In this document: positions 43,595 to 51,882 of the stretch, one piece after another | How positions within the stretch are numbered: position 1 is the stretch's first letter | Layout: every line of letters begins with the position of its first letter | NCBI RefSeq assembly: GCF_003268775.1 | Contig: NZ_QLSU01000016.1 | Span: 62,001 to 126,000, forward strand | DNA: 64,000 nucleotides | Direction of reading: 5' to 3' | From: Paraburkholderia unamae | GTDB taxonomy: Bacteria > Pseudomonadota > Gammaproteobacteria > Burkholderiales > Burkholderiaceae | Made by a program: the position numbers and the translations under genes | Notes under the pieces: model-generated | Databases searched by the model: none | What the model was told of the DNA's origin: nothing | What the model saw: only the letters and a program-made list of their open reading frames with translations

Positions 43595-44218
43595 TTACAC
43601 GGTGAATCCGAGCTCCGCAAAGGTGGTGATCTTTGCCTCGCAGGCTCGCACCAGCGCCGGATCGTGGCTCGAAAAAAAGACGGCGCGGTCTTTGGCCAAG
43701 GTCTTGAAGAGATCGATCAGCACGGCGCGCGTGGCCGCGTCGAGCCCGTTGCCCGGTTCGTCCGCGATGATCACGGCGGGATCGCCGAGCGCTGTCGCCG
43801 TCAGGAAAAACTTCTTGCGGGTGCCGAGGGACATCTGCTCGAAACGCTTCTCCAGATGCGGCGTGAGGCCGAAGCGATCCGCGAGATCGAGCGTGCGGGT
43901 ATCGAGTGTCGTCTTTTTCGCGGACGCCACGAGTTCGAGAAACGCACGGCCGGTTTGAAACGGATACGCCATGCAATCGTCGGGCACATACGCCAGGGCG
44001 GATTTCGCCTCTAGCGGCGCGGCACGCAGCGAATGCCCACCGAGCCATATTTCACCGTCGTCGGCGTCGATCGTTCCGGCAAGAATGCCGAGCAAGGTGG
44101 ACTTGCCACTGCCGTTTTCATCGCAGAGCGCGACGCATCCCGCGCCCGAAGCATAGTGCAGTCCTTGAAAGAGGACGCGTCCGCCGAAGCGTTTGCTGAG
44201 GTTTTCGAATCGAAGCAT
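43595..44218 (-). CDS. ABC exporter ATP-binding protein with altered Walker A
   Basis: 207 residues from the ATG at 44218. Walker A reads CDENGSGKST where GxNGSGKST is usual, so the first glycine is Asp. The signature is MSLGTRKKFFL, Walker B AVIIADEPGNGLD, and the switch region SSHD. The Gly-to-Asp change does not remove the lysine or Ser/Thr, so activity is likely. It lies 11 bases after a membrane protein gene, and the two should form a small exporter of the CcmA/ABC-2 kind. Confidence 0.8.
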   Translation of the reverse strand: MLRFENLSKRFGGRVLFQGLHYASGAGCVALCDENGSGKSTLLGILAGTIDADDGEIWLGGHSLRAAPLEAKSALAYVPDDCMAYPFQTGRAFLELVASAKKTTLDTRTLDLADRFGLTPHLEKRFEQMSLGTRKKFFLTATALGDPAVIIADEPGNGLDAATRAVLIDLFKTLAKDRAVFFSSHDPALVRACEAKITTFAELGFTV

Positions 44219-44229
44219 GGTGGAGTGAA

Positions 44230-45432
44230 TCAAACAAAAATGTTCCAGACGACAACAACCCAGGTCGCGGCCAGCAGGACGCCGAGCAACATGGATTGCC
44301 GGGTCGCGTAACGCTGCGACAACGAGAGCAATGCCAGCAGCGGCGCACTCAGGCCCACGAGCGCGGCCGCCGACCACAACGACAGCACGCCGTGTGCCAC
44401 GAGCCGCAGCGGCGTGGCGGCTGCGAACGGCAGCGCCAGCGCGGCCACGGTCAGCATGTCGGCGCGAACCCTGGCGGCGGTCGTGAGCGGCAGCGATTGC
44501 ATGAAGTGGGAAGCACGCAGATGCGCCGCGCGCAAATCGCGAAAGGTGCCCGCTGCGATCAGTGCGATGGCGGCCTGCGAAATCAGCGTGAGCGGCACGG
44601 CGCGCGTATCGAAGCCCCATATTCCCAGCAGGAAGCCGGTGGAGGCCGTGACCGAGCCCATTATCAGGTAGCGCCCGAGAGCGCTTGCGGCGCGATCCCA
44701 CACGATGCCGACTTGCAGCCTGACCACGGGCGACAGTCGAGGCAGCACGTTGGCGCGTACGAAACCCGTGACGCGATGCGAGCGCGCGCCGCGGTTGGCG
44801 GAGCGCGAAGTCGTGCGAGGCGGCGCATACGCAATCGCGAACGCGGCGAGCAACAATGGCATCGCCAGCAACACAGGTCGTATCGTGTCCTCGAACTCCA
44901 TGCTGCCGACGAGAAGGATATTGGCAACGATCAGCGATATCGCGCTACGCACATCGCGCGAGAGCACCGTCAATTGCCAGCCCAGCGTAATCAGCAGCAG
45001 ACCGGCAACGAATAGATAGTTGGCCAGCTTCTGCGGCAGAAAGGCCAGCGCGACGGCGGCGGCAACCACGGGCAGCAGCAACGGCGTGCTCGCAATGAGC
45101 ACGACGACGACGTCGACCAGGCGGCGGCGGCTGGCGGAGGCAGGCAACGACTTGAGGAAGGCGGCGAACGGCCCCCCGGCGATGGCGGTACGCTGCGCGA
45201 ACACCCACAGGACAGCGACGGCTTCGAGCATGTGCACCCACGCATAGCGCCATTCGACACCGTGCGAGGGGGCCAGCGCTTCAAGCACCGGGGCGCCCAG
45301 AATCTGCGTCTGCGCGAGCACCGGCATGGCAGGCAACAACAGCGAGATCGACAGCAACATTGCCTGCCAATGCCTGCGCAGCATGCGAGACGTCGCAAGG
45401 GCGTACCACCGAAGTCGGCAAGACAGGATCAT
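44230..45432 (-). CDS. ABC exporter membrane subunit, uncharacterised
   Basis: About 400 residues from the ATG at 45432; the frame stays open to 45624, but the added 64 residues look non-coding. At least ten hydrophobic segments are visible, including ASRRRLVDVVVVLIASTPLL and LVIL-type C-terminal helices. No family motif is obvious. Its role as permease is inferred from membrane content and the ATPase gene immediately downstream. Substrate unknown. Confidence 0.65.
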   Translation of the reverse strand: MILSCRLRWYALATSRMLRRHWQAMLLSISLLLPAMPVLAQTQILGAPVLEALAPSHGVEWRYAWVHMLEAVAVLWVFAQRTAIAGGPFAAFLKSLPASASRRRLVDVVVVLIASTPLLLPVVAAAVALAFLPQKLANYLFVAGLLLITLGWQLTVLSRDVRSAISLIVANILLVGSMEFEDTIRPVLLAMPLLLAAFAIAYAPPRTTSRSANRGARSHRVTGFVRANVLPRLSPVVRLQVGIVWDRAASALGRYLIMGSVTASTGFLLGIWGFDTRAVPLTLISQAAIALIAAGTFRDLRAAHLRASHFMQSLPLTTAARVRADMLTVAALALPFAAATPLRLVAHGVLSLWSAAALVGLSAPLLALLSLSQRYATRQSMLLGVLLAATWVVVVWNIFV

Positions 45433-45759
45433 GTTCCAACTCACATTGACGGCGCAAACGGCCTTGGCCTTGGCCTCGCGCCGTGCGAACAGGGTTCGCA
45501 CGCCACCCCCGCCCAGGCGAATCACGCCCAGCTTATCAGAAGCGAATCCTTGCGAAGATGTCTGCCGCGCGCGGGCGTTATTGAGGAGCTGAATGGTCGA
45601 TGTGGTTCGATATGCCCTGGTCACGTTTGTACAGTAGCGACACCTTTGCGGCCTGGCGTTCGTTGATCACCAACACCGCAAACACGCTTCGCAGTACGAG
45701 GCGCGTGGCATCACGCAACGCGATAGCCACCCCGCCCCGCCTTCCATCACCCCGACGCA
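45433..45759. other. Intergenic region, no recognised gene
   Basis: 327 bases between the ABC permease start and the end of the aldehyde dehydrogenase. A 61-codon frame near 45578-45763 has no ribosome binding site or motif and is not supported. Confidence 0.4.
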
Positions 45760-47178
45760 TCAACCCGCGTTAATGACCTTCGTTTCCAGGTAATCCTCGA
45801 AGCCAAACGCCCCCCACTCGCGCCCGTTGCCCGATTGCTTGTAGCCGCCAAACGGCGCATCGAATGACTGGTCGGCGCCGTTCAGACTCACCATGCCGGC
45901 ACGCAGGTCGCGCGCCACGGCTCGCGCGACTTCGCCATCGCCCTGCACGTAGGCCGCGAGCCCGTACGGCGTGTCGTTGGCAATGGCGACCGCTTCGTCG
46001 AGGCTCCGGTACGGGATCATCGAGAGCACGGGCCCGAAGATTTCCTCGCGCGCGATACGCATGCCGTTATGCACATTGGCGAACACCGTCGGCTTCACGT
46101 AGTAGCCGCGTTCGAGACCGGCCGGCGCATCGAGACCGCCCGCGACGAGCGTGGCGCCTTCGTCGATGCCAACCTGAATGAGCGCGCGGACCTTTTCGAA
46201 CTGCACGCGCGACGAGACCGGGCCGATATGGTTGCCTTGCTGCTCGGGACGCTCCACGCGAATGCTCTGCGCCACCTCGCGCGCAATCTCGACGGCCTGG
46301 GCGTAATCGCGCTCGGGCACGAGCATGCGCGTCGGCGCGTTGCACGACTGTCCGCTGTTCGCCATACAGTGGCGCACGCCGCGTTCCACGGCGCGGCGCA
46401 GGTCGGCCCCTTCGAGAATGATGTTCGGCGACTTGCCGCCCAGCTCCTGGGTCACGCGCTTGACCATTTGCGCGCCCACCGCGCCAATCGCGCTGCCCGC
46501 GCGCGTCGAACCCGTAAACGAAATCATGTCCACGTCGGGGTGCGCCACGAGCGCCGCGCCGGCGGTCGCGCCGTCGCCGTTGATCATGTTGAACACGCCC
46601 GGCGGCAAGTCGAGCTCGTCGATCATCTCGGCCCACAACAGCGCGCTCAACGGCGTGACTTCGCTCGGCTTGAGCACCATGGTGCATCCCGTGGCGAGCG
46701 CGGGCACCACCTTGCACGCGATCTGGTTGACGGGCCAGTTCCACGGCGTGATCAAGGCGCACACGCCGATCGGCTCGCGCACCACCGTACCGCCGGATAC
46801 GTCGTGCTGGAAGCGAAACTCGCGCAATGCCTTGATGCCCGCTTCGATGTGTCCTTGCCCGGTGCGCGCCTGGGCCGCCACGGCGAAATCGATCGGTGCA
46901 CCCATCTCCAGCGAAATGGCGCGCGCCATCTCGTCGTAGCGCCGGTTGTAGATTTCCAGCAGCTTCACGAGCCAGCGCTCGCGCTGTTCGAACGTCGTGC
47001 GCGAATACACGCCGAAAGCGGCCTTCGCAGCGGCCACGGCGCGATCGACGTCTTGCGCGGACGCAGCGGCGATAGTCGCGAGGACCGACTCGTCCGCCGG
47101 ATTTTCCACCTCGATCTGCGCATTCGACTCAGGTGTTTGCCATTTGCCCGCAATGTAGAACCGCTTCGCATTGGTCAT
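45760..47178 (-). CDS. NAD(P)-dependent aldehyde dehydrogenase
   Basis: 472 residues with GGAGAG before the ATG. The catalytic set is complete: Asn147 (TPWNWP), Glu245 (QELGGKSPN) and Cys279 (NSGQSCNAPTRM). It oxidises an aldehyde to the acid. A GntR-type operator copy lies about 60 bases upstream, so it belongs to the regulon described for this region. It is divergent from a short-chain dehydrogenase, which could supply its aldehyde. Confidence 0.9.
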   Translation of the reverse strand: MTNAKRFYIAGKWQTPESNAQIEVENPADESVLATIAAASAQDVDRAVAAAKAAFGVYSRTTFEQRERWLVKLLEIYNRRYDEMARAISLEMGAPIDFAVAAQARTGQGHIEAGIKALREFRFQHDVSGGTVVREPIGVCALITPWNWPVNQIACKVVPALATGCTMVLKPSEVTPLSALLWAEMIDELDLPPGVFNMINGDGATAGAALVAHPDVDMISFTGSTRAGSAIGAVGAQMVKRVTQELGGKSPNIILEGADLRRAVERGVRHCMANSGQSCNAPTRMLVPERDYAQAVEIAREVAQSIRVERPEQQGNHIGPVSSRVQFEKVRALIQVGIDEGATLVAGGLDAPAGLERGYYVKPTVFANVHNGMRIAREEIFGPVLSMIPYRSLDEAVAIANDTPYGLAAYVQGDGEVARAVARDLRAGMVSLNGADQSFDAPFGGYKQSGNGREWGAFGFEDYLETKVINAG

Positions 47179-47234
47179 TCGACTCTCCAGCTATTGAATT
47201 AAGAAGGGACGACCCATTCCCGGCGTCGCCACCA

Positions 47235-47254
47235 TGATATATGATGCATCGCCA
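47235..47254. promoter_or_regulatory. GntR-regulon operator before the aldehyde dehydrogenase
   Basis: GATATATGATGCATCGCCAT: the left half matches ATATATGATG exactly and the core GATGCATC (47243-47250) is intact, while the right arm is degenerate. It lies about 60 bases upstream of the start codon. Confidence 0.6.
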
Positions 47255-47322
47255 TAGACGTGCCCGGGATTTCCCTCAACGTCCCGATTCACTCGCATGC
47301 TTGTGCGTTCCCGTATCCGGGA

Positions 47323-47338
47323 ATATGATGCATCATAT
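47323..47338. promoter_or_regulatory. GntR-regulon operator before the first short-chain dehydrogenase
   Basis: ATATGATGCATCATAT, a 16-bp perfect palindrome and the best copy of the element, 34 bases before the ATG of the plus-strand gene. Confidence 0.75.
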
Positions 47339-47372
47339 ATCTTTATCGATTTGACTCACAGGAGGAGAACTC

Positions 47373-48068
47373 ATGACCAGGGTTGCTGTAGTAACGGGTG
47401 GCGGCACCGGCATTGGCCGCGCGATTGCCGAGGAGCTTTTGCAGGCAGGCTTGCGCCCCGTCTGCATGGGAAAGGACGCCGACGACGATCTCGATCCCGC
47501 CATCGAATTCCGCAAGGTGGACGTGACGTCGGCGGCCGAGGTTCGCGACGCTTTCGGCGACCTCGCCGAGATTGGCGTGCTCGTCAACGGCGCGGGCATC
47601 ATCTTGCACGAGGGCGCGGAATTCGGCTCGGCGGGCTTTCGCAAAGTGGTCGACGTCAATCTCAACGCGTGCCAGCTCACAACCGAAGTCGCACTGGACA
47701 AACTGGCCGCCGCACGCGGCTGCGTCGTCAATATCGCTTCGATGTGGAGCTTTTTCGGCTCGGCGCGCAATCCCGCCTACACGGCCAGCAAGGCCGGTGT
47801 CGTCGGTCTGACGCGTGCGCATGCGGCCGCCTTCGCCGAACGCGGCGTGCGCGTCAATGCGGTGGCGCCGGGCTGGATCGAAACGCGCCTGTCGGCCGGC
47901 GCGCTGCACAATCCCGAGCGCAGTGCGTCCATTCGCGCGCGCCTGCCGCTTGGCCGCTGGGGCCAGCCTGCGGACGTCGCCCGGGGCGTGAAATTTCTCT
48001 GCTCGAAAGATGCGGATTACATCACCGGCATCGTGCTGCCCATCGACGGCGGATTCAGCATCGCGTGA
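47373..48068 (+). CDS. Short-chain dehydrogenase/reductase (classical)
   Basis: 231 residues with a near-perfect AGGAGGAG site. TGGGTGIGRAI binds the nucleotide (residues 8-18), NGAG (72-75) is the central motif, and Ser123-Tyr136-Lys140 the catalytic set. GIVLPIDGG ends the fold. It oxidises an alcohol or reduces a ketone; the substrate is unknown. A perfect palindromic operator precedes it, making it one of the best-supported regulon members. Confidence 0.9.
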   Translation: MTRVAVVTGGGTGIGRAIAEELLQAGLRPVCMGKDADDDLDPAIEFRKVDVTSAAEVRDAFGDLAEIGVLVNGAGIILHEGAEFGSAGFRKVVDVNLNACQLTTEVALDKLAAARGCVVNIASMWSFFGSARNPAYTASKAGVVGLTRAHAAAFAERGVRVNAVAPGWIETRLSAGALHNPERSASIRARLPLGRWGQPADVARGVKFLCSKDADYITGIVLPIDGGFSIA

Positions 48069-48152
48069 TGCGGCAGTGAAGCAACGCGGCGGCCTTGCGC
48101 CGCCGCATCCGTCCGCCCTCGCGGGAAAGGCGTGACAGTCGTGGCTTGCGGC

Positions 48153-48842
48153 TTACGTGGCGTCGGCTTCCGCGCGCTCGCGCTCGGCCATCCATTCGAG
48201 CAACACGCGCTGGCCCCATTCGATATCTTCCTGGATGGCCTGCGACGCCGCGAGTGCATCGCCCTTGCGCAGCGCGGCCAGCACGCGGTAGTGGGGGTGC
48301 GAGCGGTTCGAGATCTCGCGCCGGGGCAGATGCGAATGGAAGGTGTGCAGCAACGGCCCCATGCGCACCCACATGGTTTCCACGGTCGCGCTGAGCGTGG
48401 GCATCCGGGCCGCGGCCATCAGTTCGAAGTGGAAGTCGCGGTTGCGCTCCGCGGCCTCGGAAGGGCTCGCGGCAACGGCCTCGATGAACTCGTCATGTGT
48501 GAGGCTCAGATGACGGATTTCCTTCTGCGTGATGCGCTGCGCGGCTTGCTCGGCGGCGGCACCTTCCAGAAGGCGGCGCATGAGCTGGATCTCCGCGACG
48601 GTGTCGGGGTCGAGCACCGGCACCACGATCGAGGTGGCCGCCGTCATTTCCAGCGCCTGTTCGCTGACCAGACGGAAAATCGCCTCGCGCACCGGCGTGA
48701 TGCTCGTGCCCAGCTTTTCGGCAAGGTCGTTGATGCGCAGCCGGTCACCGGGCGCATATTGACCGTTCATCAATCGGGAACGAATCTCTTCGTAAATACG
48801 TGACGAGAGATTGCTCTTTTCGACACGGGCGAGTGGCTTCAT
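48153..48842 (-). CDS. GntR family regulator, FCD (FadR-like) domain
   Basis: 229 residues from the ATG at 48842; a start at 48872 would overlap the operator. The N-terminal winged helix is clear (SSRIYEEIRSRLMNGQYAPG, then RLRINDLAEKLGTSITPVRE). The all-helical FCD ligand domain follows, with His-containing metal and ligand positions (LTHDEFIEAV, RDFHFEL, RSHPHYRVLAALRKGD). It has an operator copy at its own start, so autoregulation is likely. It is the only regulator in 45.7-64 kb and the natural candidate to bind all eight sites. Confidence 0.92.
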   Translation of the reverse strand: MKPLARVEKSNLSSRIYEEIRSRLMNGQYAPGDRLRINDLAEKLGTSITPVREAIFRLVSEQALEMTAATSIVVPVLDPDTVAEIQLMRRLLEGAAAEQAAQRITQKEIRHLSLTHDEFIEAVAASPSEAAERNRDFHFELMAAARMPTLSATVETMWVRMGPLLHTFHSHLPRREISNRSHPHYRVLAALRKGDALAASQAIQEDIEWGQRVLLEWMAERERAEADAT

Positions 48843-48865
48843 TCTGGCAATTTGGACGAAAACAG

Positions 48866-48883
48866 TTTGCATGCATCATACAT
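48866..48883. promoter_or_regulatory. GntR-regulon operator at the regulator gene
   Basis: TTTGCATGCATCATACAT: the right half CATCATACAT is close to consensus and the left half is partial. It ends 24 bases before the chosen start of the GntR gene. Confidence 0.55.
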
Positions 48884-48946
48884 CACGCCCGGCCGCCGCA
48901 ACAGGCGGCGCCGGCCGTGCGTGGAGGATCGGCGCAGACGCGCCAA

Positions 48947-49966
48947 TCAGTCCACGACGGCAACGGGCCGGCCCGGCGTGGTATGGGCTTTCAACGACTC
49001 CAGCGCTTGCGGCAGCCGCGCGAATGGCATCGGTTCGACGGGCAGCGGCGCGAGGGCGTGATGCAGCACGTCAGTGAGCAACCGCTCCCCCGCCTCGACC
49101 AGCGCGCGCCAATGCGCCGCCGAGCCATGCGCGTGCAGCGCATTGAGCGCCACTTCATGCAGCGAGATGGCCGTCGTGAAGGGCGCGACCGGAGGCGTCT
49201 CCATGCGGTCCTGGATGCACACCAGATGACCGTTCGCGGCCACGAAGCGTGCGAGCTGCGCGGCGTGCTGGCCGCTCACCGTATCGAATACGACGTCGAA
49301 GGGCCGGCGCGACGACAAGGTGCTGCCTTCGCTGTCCGGCACGAGACAGGTCGATGCCCCGAGGCGCGCCATGCGCTCGAAATGCCGCGCGTTGCACATG
49401 GCGGCCACGCGCCAGCGCGAGCGCACGGCCAACTGGACCAGCAGCGTGCCGAGCGCCCCTCCCGCGCCCGTGATGAGCACTTCCAGGCCCGGTTGATGCG
49501 GCACTTTCTGCATGGCCTGCCAGGCCGTCAGCATGGGGCACGGCAGCGCCGCGGCCTCGGCGAAATTCAGGCCGGGCGGCAAGCGCATCAGCGCGCGCAC
49601 CGGCACGATCGTGTATTGCGCGAAACTGCCGTCACGCGTGAGCGACTGATGGTAGGCCACGCGCACGCCAAGCCATTCGCGCTGCACGCCGGGCCCCACC
49701 GCAACCACCTCCCCCGCGCCGTCGACGCCCGGCACATGCCCCGGCCGCCACGCCGGCGAGCCCCACTCGACGAACTTCCAGTCAACGGGATTCAAACCCA
49801 CCGCGCGGTTGCGAACGAGCACCTCGCCGGGTCCCGGCGCGGGCTTCGCCGCTTGCCGCCAGGCGAGCGTTTGCGGCGCACCGGCGGTCTGCCAGGTCCA
49901 GGCGTCCATCGTGCCGGTCGAGTCCGTTGTATCGATCGTGTTCATGGTCACGCTATCTTCAGACAT
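48947..49966 (-). CDS. Zinc-independent quinone oxidoreductase-like MDR dehydrogenase
   Basis: 339 residues from the ATG at 49966, two bases after the GMC oxidoreductase stop. It is a medium-chain dehydrogenase of the QOR group: VGLNPVDWKFVEWGS, HVPGVDGAGEVVAVG, and the nucleotide site LITGAGGALGTLLVQLA. The structural and catalytic zinc cysteines of alcohol dehydrogenases are absent. It probably reduces an enone or ketone with NADPH. Co-transcribed with the GMC enzyme. Confidence 0.85.
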   Translation of the reverse strand: MSEDSVTMNTIDTTDSTGTMDAWTWQTAGAPQTLAWRQAAKPAPGPGEVLVRNRAVGLNPVDWKFVEWGSPAWRPGHVPGVDGAGEVVAVGPGVQREWLGVRVAYHQSLTRDGSFAQYTIVPVRALMRLPPGLNFAEAAALPCPMLTAWQAMQKVPHQPGLEVLITGAGGALGTLLVQLAVRSRWRVAAMCNARHFERMARLGASTCLVPDSEGSTLSSRRPFDVVFDTVSGQHAAQLARFVAANGHLVCIQDRMETPPVAPFTTAISLHEVALNALHAHGSAAHWRALVEAGERLLTDVLHHALAPLPVEPMPFARLPQALESLKAHTTPGRPVAVVD

Positions 49967-49968
49967 CG

Positions 49969-51582
49969 CTATACCACCGCTTCGAGCACGGCTCGACTCA
50001 GGGCTGTCTTGCCGAGCACGTAGTCGGCGCCCTTCTCGCCGATCATGATCGACGCGGCGTTCGTATTGCCCGAAATGAGATTCGGCATCACGGATGCATC
50101 GATCACGCGCAGCCCTTTCACGCCGCGCACGCGCAGTTCCGGGTCCACCACCGCCTGTGCGTCGATGCCCATCTTGCAGGTGCCAACTGGGTGATAAACG
50201 GTTTTCGCGCGCTTGCGAATGTAGTCCATGAGCGCGGCGTCGGTCGCAATCGATGCCCCCGGCAACGCCTCTTCGCCCGTATAGGCACGCAGCGCGGGTT
50301 GCGCGAGAATCTCGCGCGCTTTTTTCAGGCCCTCGACGGCCACGCGCCGGTCTTCGGCGTGCTGGAAATACTTCGGGTCGATGCGCAGCGCCGCGGCCGG
50401 GTCCGCGCCCCGCAGGCGAATTTCGCCGCGGCTTTGCGGGCGCAGCACGCATGGATTGATCGTCGCACCCGCGGACTTCACGCTGTCCTGGTCGAGGTCG
50501 AGGAACACGATCGGAACGAAATGCATCTGGATGTTGGGGCGCTCCTGCGGGTCGTCGACGTTGACGAACGCGCACGCTTCGGTCACGTTCGAAGTGACGG
50601 GGCCGCTCTTGAAGAGCAGATACTGCATGCCGTTCTTCAGCGTGTTGACGATGCTGTCCTGGCCGTAATAGCCGTAGTTGCCCGTGCAGTAGGAAACCGC
50701 GGGAAACTCGATATGGTCCTGCAAATTCGCGCCGACACCCGGCAGGTCTTGCACCGTCTGGATGCCATGGCGCGCGAGTTCCGCGGCGTCGCCAATGCCG
50801 GAGAGCATCAGCAGGCGCGGCGACTGCACGGCCCCACCCGAAAGAATCACTTCCTTGCACCCTTTCTCGCGCACGACCTGGCCGTTGCTCGTGTATTCCA
50901 CGCCCACCGCCCGGCCCTGCTCGATCAGAATCCGGTCCACGCGCACGCCCGTGCGGATGGTCAGGCGGCCGCTCGCCTCGGCATTGCGCAGATACGCGAC
51001 CGCCGCGCTGCAACGCTTGCTGTTGCGCGTCGTGATCTGGTTGAAGCCCACGCCGTTCTGGCGCACGCCGTTGAAGTCGTGCGTGAACGGAATGCCCGCC
51101 TGCTGGCCTGCGCGCACGAACGCCGTGGACAGTTCGCAGCGCTGCGTGAGGTCCGACACGCCGAGCGGTCCGCCCACGCCGTGATAGTGATCGTCCAGGC
51201 GCTCGTTGTCCTCCGCACGCTTGAAATACGGCAACACCTCCTCGTAAGACCATCCGGAATTGCCGAGGCGGCCCCATTCATCGTAGTCCTCGCGTTGGCC
51301 GCGGATATAGATGAGCGCATTCACGGAACTGCCTCCGCCGAGCACCCGCCCTTGCGGCACGATGCGCGGCCTGGCGTCGAGACCGGTTTGCGGTTCGGTT
51401 TCGTAGTGGTACAGAAGATCCGTCGAGAGCAGCCTCGTGAAACCGGCGGGGATATGCACGAGCGGATTCCTGTCACGCGGGCCCGCCTCCAGCAACAGAA
51501 CCTTCGCACCGGCTTCGATCAGCCTCCCGGTCGCGGCGCTCCCCGCCGAACCGCCTCCGATCACGATGTAGTCGTACGTCAA
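49969..51582 (-). CDS. GMC family FAD-dependent alcohol/choline-type oxidoreductase
   Basis: 537 residues from a TTG at 51582 with AGGAG upstream. YDYIVIGGGSAGSAATGRL binds FAD, GRVLGGGSSVNALIYIRGQ is GMC signature 1, and GGAVQSPRLLMLSGIG signature 2. The catalytic His is in YHPVGTCKMG and the C-terminal active-site region is SGNTNAASIMIGEKGAD. It oxidises a primary alcohol or sugar alcohol to the aldehyde. An operator copy lies about 90 bases upstream. Confidence 0.9.
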   Translation of the reverse strand: MTYDYIVIGGGSAGSAATGRLIEAGAKVLLLEAGPRDRNPLVHIPAGFTRLLSTDLLYHYETEPQTGLDARPRIVPQGRVLGGGSSVNALIYIRGQREDYDEWGRLGNSGWSYEEVLPYFKRAEDNERLDDHYHGVGGPLGVSDLTQRCELSTAFVRAGQQAGIPFTHDFNGVRQNGVGFNQITTRNSKRCSAAVAYLRNAEASGRLTIRTGVRVDRILIEQGRAVGVEYTSNGQVVREKGCKEVILSGGAVQSPRLLMLSGIGDAAELARHGIQTVQDLPGVGANLQDHIEFPAVSYCTGNYGYYGQDSIVNTLKNGMQYLLFKSGPVTSNVTEACAFVNVDDPQERPNIQMHFVPIVFLDLDQDSVKSAGATINPCVLRPQSRGEIRLRGADPAAALRIDPKYFQHAEDRRVAVEGLKKAREILAQPALRAYTGEEALPGASIATDAALMDYIRKRAKTVYHPVGTCKMGIDAQAVVDPELRVRGVKGLRVIDASVMPNLISGNTNAASIMIGEKGADYVLGKTALSRAVLEAVV

Positions 51583-51670
51583 AGATGTCTCCTGAGTCTG
51601 TTTCTAGTCGAGTGAACGGGGCGCGGCCGCGTTACGCACATGGGCTGCGGCGGCCCGGCATGGTTGCATG

Positions 51671-51685
51671 ATATATGATGCATCT
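51671..51685. promoter_or_regulatory. GntR-regulon operator before the GMC oxidoreductase
   Basis: ATATATGATGCATCT: perfect left arm and core, truncated right arm. It is about 90 bases upstream of the TTG start. Confidence 0.6.
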
Positions 51686-51766
51686 GCTTTGAACAACCGG
51701 TCGCGCCGTTTCGTCGGCGCTCCGGCGTCCTGGGGCAAACACTCATCTCGCATGTCTCGACGTTGG

Positions 51767-51786
51767 ATATATGATGCATCATCCAT
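51767..51786. promoter_or_regulatory. GntR-regulon operator before the ABC importer operon
   Basis: ATATATGATGCATCATCCAT: 18 of 20 positions match the consensus. It lies about 100 bases before the ATPase start. Confidence 0.7.
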
Positions 51787-51882
51787 CGCGTCAAGGCAGC
51801 GGCAAGACGGCAACACGATTCGACGCACACAAAGGCGCTCGCGGGCGCTGCCGGGTCGCACAACAGGATTACCGAGGAGACG

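Larger units (their letters stand above)
51583..51882. other. Divergent promoter region with two GntR-type operators
   Basis: 300 bases between the GMC oxidoreductase (minus) and the ABC importer (plus). Two element copies lie here (51671-51685 and 51767-51786), one for each direction. No gene is supported between them. Confidence 0.6.

Noticed and set aside
45578..45763. 61-codon minus-strand frame downstream of the aldehyde dehydrogenase
   Set aside because: No ribosome binding site, no motif, basic low-complexity composition.
48947..51277. A 776-residue minus-strand frame joining the GMC region to the QOR-like gene
   Set aside because: Its first 430 residues are Arg/Gly/Ala-rich out-of-frame reading of the GMC gene. 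The real product starts at 49966.
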